Shown here piece by piece: positions 55,324 to 61,524 of a stretch of 64,000 bases of DNA. The stretch comes from CALNYS01 sp942490855 (GTDB lineage: Bacteria > Planctomycetota > Phycisphaerae > Phycisphaerales > UBA1924). The translations under genes and the position numbers were made by a program. Under the pieces are notes generated by a model. The model saw only the letters and a program-made list of their open reading frames with translations, was not told the origin of the DNA and searched no databases. How positions within the stretch are numbered: position 1 is the stretch's first letter; each line of letters opens with the position of its first letter. The stretch spans positions 682,001 through 746,000 of the forward strand of contig CALNYS010000004.1 of the NCBI GenBank assembly GCA_942490855.1. The letters are read 5' to 3'.

Positions 55324-56037
55324 CGCGTCGCCGTCTGGGCCCGTCGTCACGCGGTACCCGACGCCGCGGACCGTCTCGATCACGTCGCCCGAATCCCCGA
55401 GCTTCCGTCGCAGGGACGCGACGTGCACGTCGATCGCCCGGCTCGACAGCACCGTGCCCTCGCCGCGGATCGCCGAGACGATCTGATCGCGCGTGCGCAC
55501 GAACCCCGGACGCAGCGCCAAGAAGTGCAGCAGGCGGAACTCCGTGATCGTGAGATCGACCTTCTCGCCCTTGGAACGGACGATGTGGCGCTCGCTGTCG
55601 ATGTCCAGCGACGCGCCCGCGAGGAGCAGGCGCCCGTTTGCCGACACGTCCGGGTCCCCGTCTTCGCGCCGGCGCAGCACCGCCTTGAGCCGCGCCATCA
55701 GCACCCGCGGGCTAAACGGCTTGGTGACGTAGTCGTCCGCGCCGAGCTCCAGCCCGGCGACAACCTCCGCCTCCTCGCCCTTGGCCGACACGATCACGAT
55801 CGGCAGCGTCGCCGTCTCCGGGTCGCGCTTCAGCCGCCGGCACACCTCGAGCCCGTCGAGGTCGGGCAGCATGATGTCCAGGGACACAACGTCGGGCGCC
55901 CGCTGCTTCACCGCTTCGAGCGCCTCGCTCCCCGACCGCGCGATGCGCGCATCGAAGCCGTTGCGCTCCGCGTGGTAGCGGATCAGGTCTGCGATTTCGG
56001 GTTCGTCCTCGACAATCAGGACGCTGGTCTGAGTCAC
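55321..56037 (-). CDS. phoB: Phosphate regulon response regulator PhoB
   Basis: A 238-residue OmpR/PhoB-type regulator. The receiver has Glu10-Asp11 and phosphorylation site Asp54 in VSLDIMLPDLDG, with KPF at the conserved lysine. The C-terminal winged helix ends with RAIDVHVASLRRKLGD and VRGVGYRV. It activates phosphate-starvation genes and is expected to control pstS. The start is a GTG with GGAGA upstream. It heads the phoB-phoR-pst-phoU cluster. Confidence 0.95.
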   Translation of the reverse strand: MTQTSVLIVEDEPEIADLIRYHAERNGFDARIARSGSEALEAVKQRAPDVVSLDIMLPDLDGLEVCRRLKRDPETATLPIVIVSAKGEEAEVVAGLELGADDYVTKPFSPRVLMARLKAVLRRREDGDPDVSANGRLLLAGASLDIDSERHIVRSKGEKVDLTITEFRLLHFLALRPGFVRTRDQIVSAIRGEGTVLSSRAIDVHVASLRRKLGDSGDVIETVRGVGYRVTTGPDGDA

Positions 56038-56212
56038 GACGGGGTCTCCGGATCGTCACGGAAGCATCTTTATCCCATCGGGCGCCCTCTGCGCCCTCCG
56101 CCCGAGCGATTTCACGCATCATTCACACACCCGCCAACCCCGTGGGAATCCAAAAGGTTCCGAGAACCGGGCCTCCTCGGCGGGCGTACAGTGGGACGCA
56201 GAGCCGGATTTC

Positions 56213-56242
56213 TTGACAGATAGAGGTCCGGGAACCGATACT
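56213..56242 (+). promoter_or_regulatory. Near-consensus promoter of an orphan transcription unit
   Basis: A perfect TTGACA at 56213-56218, an 18-base spacer, and GATACT at 56237-56242. No convincing gene follows before the strong terminator at 56443-56479. Confidence 0.6.
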
Positions 56243-56248
56243 CGTCAG

Positions 56249-56480
56249 TGCAGGCAGGGCGTCAGGGCTTCACCCGCTCGCCAGGCCCGCGCCAGTCAAT
56301 GGAAAGGCGTCAGGACGATGGCCTTCCGAATGACAGTTTGCTTATGTTCGGTTTCGCTTCATCGCAAACCCATGCCCCCCGCTCTCCCGGGACGACCTGC
56401 TTCTTGAGCAGGCGACTCCTATCGATCTCTCTCTCTCCTCCTCACCCTCCGGGTCATTGACCTGGGGGGTGCTTTTTTTC
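56249..56480 (+). ncRNA. Candidate small RNA of about 230 bases in the phoB-amidase intergenic region
   Basis: The stretch 56038-56569 (532 bases) has no recognisable protein gene. Within it a near-consensus promoter and a strong intrinsic terminator, in the same direction, frame about 230 bases. The piece contains a local hairpin CCTGCT-TCTTG-AGCAGG and a pyrimidine-rich run TCTCTCTCTCCTCC before the terminator. A 29-codon frame starting at AGGACGATGGCC is possible but shows no protein-like features. I could not match it to 6S, SRP, tmRNA or RNase P RNA by eye. The unit could be a regulatory RNA or a leader-peptide gene. Confidence 0.35.
56443..56479 (+). terminator. Strong intrinsic terminator of the orphan unit
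   Basis: CACCCTCCGGGTC (56443-56455) pairs with GACCTGGGGGGTG (56459-56471), with two G-U pairs and loop ATT, followed by C and seven T residues. Confidence 0.85.
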
Positions 56481-56569
56481 GGACATACGTCATCATCGAA
56501 GCCCGCGCGCCCATCCGCCCGATGCTGAGGTACGCTGCCGCCGTCCGCCGGGACCAGCCGAGGAGAGTC

Positions 56570-57316
56570 ATGCACCAGCCCCCCGCCGACCCCTTCCGCC
56601 GAGCCGCGCTCGCCTCGATCGTGGCCGCGGCCGTCTTGCCCGCCGTGGGCTGTGGCTCCACGTCCCGGCGGCGCTACGCCTCTGACGCCCCGAGCCCCCG
56701 CTGGCCCGACCTCCCCTCCTCCGGCTACACCCCCGTCACCGCACGCCGGGCCCCCGAACTGTCCCGCCAGCCCGCGATCGCGGCCAGCTTCAAGCGCCGC
56801 GCCGACTGGGCCTCCACCGCCCCCATCCCCCGGCGCATGGACAAAATGCTGCCCGTCCGCCGCCTCACCGTCCACCACGACGGCATGCCCCCCGTGGACC
56901 TCCGGAGCCCGGGCGAGGTCGCCGCACGCATCGACCTCATCCGACGCGCCCACCAGAACCGCGGCTGGGGCGACATCGGCTACCACTACATCGTCGATCC
57001 CTTCGGCACCGTCTGGGAAGGGCGCCCCCTCTCCTGGCAGGGCGCGCACGTTGCCGGCAACAACGAGGGCAACCTCGGCGTGATGGTCCTCGGCAACTTC
57101 CAGCAGCAGCACCCCACCAGCGCCCAGCTGGACACCCTCGACCGCTTCGTCGCCGCGCAGGTCAGCGGGCGACACATGAACGTCTCGAACGTCTACACCC
57201 ACCAGGAATTCGCGCCGACCGAGTGCCCCGGGCGCTCGCTCCAGGCGCACATGACCCGCACCCGCAAGCCCTCGGGGCGTCTCGCGGTGCTCGCGACCGG
57301 GCATTCGCTCGGCTGA
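56570..57316 (+). CDS. N-acetylmuramoyl-L-alanine amidase (peptidoglycan-recognition type) lipoprotein
   Basis: A 248-residue protein. The N-terminus has twin arginines (FRRAALASI) followed by a lipobox LPAVGC with Cys28 as the lipid anchor. The amidase domain has zinc ligands His103 (VHHDG), His212 (YTHQEF) and Cys220 (TECPG), and the family segment WGDIGYHYIVDPFGTVWEGRP. It should cleave the bond between muramic acid and the stem peptide, for cell-wall remodelling or recycling. I chose ATG 56570 because AGGAG precedes it. TACGCT at 56531-56536 may be its -10 element. Confidence 0.88.
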   Translation: MHQPPADPFRRAALASIVAAAVLPAVGCGSTSRRRYASDAPSPRWPDLPSSGYTPVTARRAPELSRQPAIAASFKRRADWASTAPIPRRMDKMLPVRRLTVHHDGMPPVDLRSPGEVAARIDLIRRAHQNRGWGDIGYHYIVDPFGTVWEGRPLSWQGAHVAGNNEGNLGVMVLGNFQQQHPTSAQLDTLDRFVAAQVSGRHMNVSNVYTHQEFAPTECPGRSLQAHMTRTRKPSGRLAVLATGHSLG

Positions 57317-57327
57317 GCCGCACGCCG

Positions 57328-57333
57328 TAGGCT
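57328..57333 (+). promoter_or_regulatory. -10 hexamer TAGGCT for a leaderless zinc-ribbon gene
   Basis: TAGGCT ends six bases before the ATG at 57340, just after the amidase stop. Confidence 0.55.
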
Positions 57334-57339
57334 CTCACG

Positions 57340-57672
57340 ATGCACGACCCGTCCTGCGAGGGCACATCGGCCTTCTTCAAATGTGATTTCTGCGCCTCCC
57401 CGTGGTCCGAGGACCGCCCGATGGTCGAGGGGCACAAGGGCAGCCTCATCTGTGCGCCCTGCCTGTCGCTCGCCTACACCGAGCTCGCGGTCAACGACGC
57501 CGGCGAGGCGCCCGGCGCCTGGTCCTGCACGCTGTGCCTCGAAGAACGCCCGCAGCCCGGCTGGCGCAGCCCCATCCGCGACGAGGCGATCGTCTGCCTG
57601 CGCTGTGTGAAACAGTCCGCGACGCAGCTCGACAAGGATCCGGATGTGCCGTGGAGCAAGCCGGCGCGTTAG
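57340..57672 (+). CDS. Double zinc-ribbon protein, unknown function
   Basis: A 110-residue protein with four CxxC pairs: Cys15/Cys18, Cys38/Cys41, Cys63/Cys66 and Cys86/Cys89. They form two zinc ribbons. The first (CDFCASPWSEDRPMVEG, then CAPC) recalls the zinc finger of ClpX, although no ATPase part follows. It could be an adaptor or a nucleic-acid binder. A leaderless start is supported by TAGGCT upstream. The 3' end overlaps convergent yggS by three or four bases. Confidence 0.75.
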   Translation: MHDPSCEGTSAFFKCDFCASPWSEDRPMVEGHKGSLICAPCLSLAYTELAVNDAGEAPGAWSCTLCLEERPQPGWRSPIRDEAIVCLRCVKQSATQLDKDPDVPWSKPAR

Positions 57673-58490
57673 TCGTCGTCGGGCTCGTCGGTGTCCGAGC
57701 CGTTGTGATCGCCGAAGATCACCGAGCCCAGGCGCACGCAGTTGGCGCCGCACTCGATCGCGGCCTCGAAGTCGCCCGACATCCCCATCGAGAGGATGTT
57801 GAAGCGCCCTTCGGTCACGCCGAGCTTCTGGATGTCCTCAAAAAGCGCCCGCGTCAGGTCGAAGACCGGGCGCGCGTCGTCGGGGTCCTCGACCAGCGGC
57901 GCCATCGTCATCAGACCGCGCAGACGCAGGTAGGTCATCGAATCGATCTGCTCGGCCACGTGCGGCGCCGCCGGCGGGGCCAGCCCCGCTTTTTGCGTCT
58001 CGCCCGCGATGTTCACCTGCAGCAGCGCGTCGGTCTCGACCTCGCGCTTCAGCGCCGCGATCTGGATCTCCTCCGCCAGCCGCATCGAATCCACGCTGTG
58101 GATGAGCCGGACGTCGGGCAGGAGCTTCTTCACCTTGTTCCGCTGGAGGCGACCGATCTGGTGCCAGCGCACGTCGCCGGGCGCTGCGCCGGCCGCGGGG
58201 TCCACGGGCGGCACGTTCGCGGTCTCGCTGAACCGCTCCCGCCGACCGAGCCACTCAGCGATCATCGCGGCCCGCTGGGAGAGCTGCTGCGGGCGGCTCT
58301 CGCCGAAGTCCCGGTGCCCCAATTCGATGAGCTCGCGCACGTCGTCGAGGTCGGCGTACTTGCTGACCGCCACCACGAGAATGTCCGAGGCTTTGCGTCC
58401 GCTGCGCTCCGCCGCACGCGCCACCCGCTCCATCGTGAGCTGGTAGCGTTCGGCGAGCGTATCGGGCTGGGTCTTCGTAGCGTCCTGCAA
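57669..58490 (-). CDS. YggS family PLP-homeostasis protein
   Basis: A 273-residue fold-type III PLP protein. The PLP lysine is Lys44 in LVVAVSKYADL, the FGESRPQQL segment follows, RWHQIGRLQRNKVKKLL carries the next conserved motif, and ILSMGMSGDFEAAIECGA with RLGSVIFG binds the phosphate. YggS proteins help keep free PLP in balance and are not known to act as enzymes. I place the start at TTG 58490, since GGAGGAG lies upstream and later ATGs would cut off the first helix. An inner ATG at 58433 is less likely. Confidence 0.88.
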   Translation of the reverse strand: MQDATKTQPDTLAERYQLTMERVARAAERSGRKASDILVVAVSKYADLDDVRELIELGHRDFGESRPQQLSQRAAMIAEWLGRRERFSETANVPPVDPAAGAAPGDVRWHQIGRLQRNKVKKLLPDVRLIHSVDSMRLAEEIQIAALKREVETDALLQVNIAGETQKAGLAPPAAPHVAEQIDSMTYLRLRGLMTMAPLVEDPDDARPVFDLTRALFEDIQKLGVTEGRFNILSMGMSGDFEAAIECGANCVRLGSVIFGDHNGSDTDEPDDD

Positions 58491-58563
58491 ACCCCGGGCT
58501 CCTCCCTGACGAGCGACTCCCCAGCATACGTCAGGCTCGCCCGGCGGCAAGCAGCCGGGCCCG

Positions 58564-58569
58564 TACAAT
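58564..58569 (+). promoter_or_regulatory. -10 hexamer TACAAT of the peroxiredoxin-gpmI operon
   Basis: TACAAT lies about 38 bases before the ATG at 58608. A GGAGAG ribosome site is present, so this message has a normal leader. No good -35 is visible. Confidence 0.5.
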
Positions 58570-58607
58570 CGCCTCCCGCCATTCTCACACGCCAAACGGA
58601 GAGCGTC

Positions 58608-59084
58608 ATGCGCAACGAGCACCTCACCCCCCGCGACACCCCCCTCGCCCCCGGCGACCCCGCCCCGCGCTTCACGCTCCCCGATCACGCCCGCGCCGAA
58701 TGGGCCCTCGATGACCATCTGGGCAAGGGCGACGTCGTCCTCGCGTTCTACCCCCTCGATTTCACCGGCGTGTGCTCGGACGAGATGTCCTGCCTCACCA
58801 GCGAGATGGAGCGGTTCGCCGGGGCGGGCGCCGAGGTCGTCGGGATCTCCTGCGACAGCTTCGCCGCCCACGCCGCTTTCCGTGAGAAGCTGGGCCTCGC
58901 CCACACCCTCCTGGCCGACATGCACCGCGAGGTCTGCAAGGCCTACGGGCTCTACTGGCCCGATCTGAACGTCTCCTCCCGCGGCACCGTCGTCATCGGG
59001 CCCGACGGGAACGTCAAGTGGGCCCAGTCCCGCGAGCCGGGCAACGCGTTCGATCTCGACGAAGTCCTCGCGTCCCTCGCCTGA
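58608..59084 (+). CDS. Peroxiredoxin (Bcp/AhpE type)
   Basis: A 158-residue peroxiredoxin. The peroxidatic cysteine is Cys56 in FYPLDFTGVCSDEM, where the usual VCPTE is replaced by VCSDE. A second cysteine (Cys62) lies six residues on and could resolve the sulfenic acid, and a third lies in VVGISCDSF. APRFTLPDHARAEW is the family entry. It should reduce peroxides in the cytoplasm. The TGA overlaps the gpmI ATG (ATGATG context), linking antioxidant defence to a glycolytic enzyme. Confidence 0.88.
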   Translation: MRNEHLTPRDTPLAPGDPAPRFTLPDHARAEWALDDHLGKGDVVLAFYPLDFTGVCSDEMSCLTSEMERFAGAGAEVVGISCDSFAAHAAFREKLGLAHTLLADMHREVCKAYGLYWPDLNVSSRGTVVIGPDGNVKWAQSREPGNAFDLDEVLASLA

Positions 59085-60709
59085 TGACGACCACGACAAC
59101 CAACACGCCCTGCGTTCTGATCATCCGCGACGGCTGGGGGCGCAACCCCCACCCCGAGCACGACGCCTTCAACGCCGTGAAGCTCGCCGACACCCCCGTC
59201 GCCGACGCCCTCGAGCGCGACTGGCCCTCCACGCTCATCAAGACCAGCGGCGAGGACGTCGGGCTCACCGACAACACCATGGGCAACTCCGAGGTCGGGC
59301 ACCAGAACTTCGGGGCCGGGCGCGTCGTTGATCAGGACGCCGTGCGCATCACCAAGGCCATCCGCACGGGCGCCTTCTTCGACATCCTCGCGCTCAGCGA
59401 CGCCATCGGCGCGGCCGCGGCCGGCGGCGGGGCCGTCCACCTCATGGGCATCGCCTCCGACGCCGGCGTGCACGGGCGTCTCGACCACCTCTACGGGTGC
59501 CTCGAACTCTGCAAACGCCTCGGCGCCCAGCGCGTGTTCCTCCACCTCTTCACCGACGGGCGCGACACGGGCCCCTTCACCGGCGCCGGCTTCGTCGAGC
59601 AGATCGAAGCGAAGTGCGCCGAGCTCGGTGTCGGGCGCGTCGCGTCGGTCATCGGGCGCTACTACGCGATGGACCGCGACAACCGCTGGGAACGCGTCGC
59701 CCGCGCCTTCGCCTGCCTCACCGGACGACACACTGAGCTCAACGGCGTGCGCACCGGCGCGAGCGCCGTCGGCGCCGTCACCCTGCACTACGACAACCCC
59801 GACGCCCCCAACCTCGCGGGCGACGAGTTCGTGCCGCCCACCATGATCGACGGCAGCGGCGCGCGCATCGCTTCGGGCGACACCGTGATCTTCTACAACT
59901 ACCGCGGCGACCGCCCGCGCGAGCTCTGCCGGGCCTTCGTCCTCCCCGAGTTCGAGGGCGCCGTCCCCGCCTCGCCCGACACCGGCGCGTGCGGGTTCGA
60001 CCGCGGCGAGAAGCTTGACCTCCGCTTCGTCACCATGGCCGCCTACGCCGAAGACCTCGCGCCGTACGTCTCCGTCGCGTTCCCGCGCCCGCCCAAAATG
60101 GAAGCGATCGCCGGGCAAGCGATCTCGGGGCTGGGCCTCCGCCAGTTCCGCTGCGCCGAGACGGAGAAGTACCCGCACGTCACGTTCTTCTTCAACGACT
60201 ACCGCGACGAGCCCTTCCCCGGCGAGCAGCGCGCGATCGTGCAGTCGCCACGGGTCGCGACGTACGACCTCCAGCCCGAGATGAGCGCCGCCGGCGTGCG
60301 CGACGCGGTCCTCGCCCGCCTCGCCTCGCCCGACCCCGAGCCCTTCATCGTCGTCAACTTCGCCAACCCCGACATGGTCGGGCACACGGGCAACCTCGAC
60401 GCCGCCGTGCGCGCGTGCGAATTCGTTGACGCGTGCGTGGGCGAGCTCATCGAGAAGACGCTCGCCGTGGGCGGGAGCCTCGTGGTCACCGCCGACCACG
60501 GCAACGCCGAGATGATGAAAGACCCCCACACCGGTGCCCCACACACCGCGCACACCACTTTCGACGTGCCCCTTTATGTCGTGGGCGAGGCGTTCAAAGG
60601 GCGCGCGCTCCGCGCCGGCGGTCGCCTCGCGGACGTCGTGCCCACGATGTTCGCGATGATGGGCCTCGAACAGCCCGCCGCGATGACCGGCTCGTCGCTT
60701 CTGGTCTAG
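59084..60709 (+). CDS. gpmI: 2,3-bisphosphoglycerate-independent phosphoglycerate mutase
   Basis: A 541-residue metal-dependent mutase that interconverts 3- and 2-phosphoglycerate. DGWG (Asp16) binds metal, the phosphoserine is Ser69 in MGNSEVGHQNFGAGR, LFTDGRDTGP and YYAMDRDNRWER follow, and the C-terminal metal site is in NPDMVGHTGN and TADHGNAEMM. It belongs to glycolysis and gluconeogenesis. The start ATG overlaps the peroxiredoxin stop. Confidence 0.96.
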   Translation: MTTTTTNTPCVLIIRDGWGRNPHPEHDAFNAVKLADTPVADALERDWPSTLIKTSGEDVGLTDNTMGNSEVGHQNFGAGRVVDQDAVRITKAIRTGAFFDILALSDAIGAAAAGGGAVHLMGIASDAGVHGRLDHLYGCLELCKRLGAQRVFLHLFTDGRDTGPFTGAGFVEQIEAKCAELGVGRVASVIGRYYAMDRDNRWERVARAFACLTGRHTELNGVRTGASAVGAVTLHYDNPDAPNLAGDEFVPPTMIDGSGARIASGDTVIFYNYRGDRPRELCRAFVLPEFEGAVPASPDTGACGFDRGEKLDLRFVTMAAYAEDLAPYVSVAFPRPPKMEAIAGQAISGLGLRQFRCAETEKYPHVTFFFNDYRDEPFPGEQRAIVQSPRVATYDLQPEMSAAGVRDAVLARLASPDPEPFIVVNFANPDMVGHTGNLDAAVRACEFVDACVGELIEKTLAVGGSLVVTADHGNAEMMKDPHTGAPHTAHTTFDVPLYVVGEAFKGRALRAGGRLADVVPTMFAMMGLEQPAAMTGSSLLV

Positions 60710-60711
60710 CC

Positions 60712-61524
60712 GTGGCGACGATCAACCTCACGGGCAAGCCGATCTGCATCACCGGCGCCAGCTCCGGAATCGGACGCGCGACGGCGCTCGCGTGCGCGCG
60801 CGCTGGGATGCCCGTCGTCCTCAGCGCCCGGCGCGCAGACGAGCTGCACACCGCGGCCGAGGAGATCCGCGCCGCCGGGGGGCGCGCCGAGACGGTCGTG
60901 GCGGACGTCTGCGAGGACGGGTCGGGCGAAGCGATCGTCGCGCGCTGTGCCGAGGCGTTCGGGTCCGTCTACGCGGTCTTTGCCAACGCGGGGTACGGCT
61001 ACGAGTCGGCGCATCACGACTCCTCGCCGGAACAGGTGCGCGCGATCTTCGAGGCCAACCTCTTCGGCACGCTCCGCCTGATCGACGCGGCTCTCCCGCG
61101 TCTGATCGAGCGGCGCTCCGGGCACGTCCTCGTGTGCTCGAGCTGTCTTTCGGTTGTGCCGACGCCGTACTACTGGGCCTACACCGCGACAAAGGCGGCG
61201 CAGCACCATCTCGCGAGCGCGATGCGCTTCGAGCTGCGCGAGCACGGCGTCCACGTTTCGTCCGTGCACCCGATCGGGACCAACACGGAATTTTACGACG
61301 AAGCCCGTCGCCGGAGCGCGCGGGCGCGGTTCCTCGGTCGTCCCGGTGCGCGGCACTCGCAGTCGCCCGAGCGCGTCGCGCGAGCGGTCGTCGCGGGGCT
61401 GCGCCGCCCGCGCCCGGAGATTTGGACGCACGTCGGCGCGCGCCTCGTGTTCAACTGTTCGAGCCTGACGCCGCGCCTCCGCGACGCCGTTCTGCGCCGG
61501 GTCGCGTCGCGCCGGGACGGTTAG
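60712..61524 (+). CDS. Short-chain dehydrogenase/reductase
   Basis: A 270-residue classical SDR. The cofactor motif is TGASSGIG near residue 14, the NAG motif appears as VFANAGYG, the serine is in VCSSCLS, and the catalytic pair is in YWAYTATK (Tyr and Lys). The C-terminal part after the catalytic site is longer than in simple reductases and rich in Arg. The substrate is unknown. The GTG start is two bases after the gpmI stop, so it is probably the last gene of the peroxiredoxin-gpmI operon. The stop overlaps the convergent GH35-like gene by four bases. Confidence 0.82.
   Translation: MATINLTGKPICITGASSGIGRATALACARAGMPVVLSARRADELHTAAEEIRAAGGRAETVVADVCEDGSGEAIVARCAEAFGSVYAVFANAGYGYESAHHDSSPEQVRAIFEANLFGTLRLIDAALPRLIERRSGHVLVCSSCLSVVPTPYYWAYTATKAAQHHLASAMRFELREHGVHVSSVHPIGTNTEFYDEARRRSARARFLGRPGARHSQSPERVARAVVAGLRRPRPEIWTHVGARLVFNCSSLTPRLRDAVLRRVASRRDG

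Noticed and set aside
56213..56460. Two short plus-strand frames (64 and 70 codons) in the phoB-amidase gap
   Set aside because: They overlap the promoter or terminator, have Pro/Ser/Arg-rich composition and no convincing ribosome site. A non-coding RNA is at least as likely.
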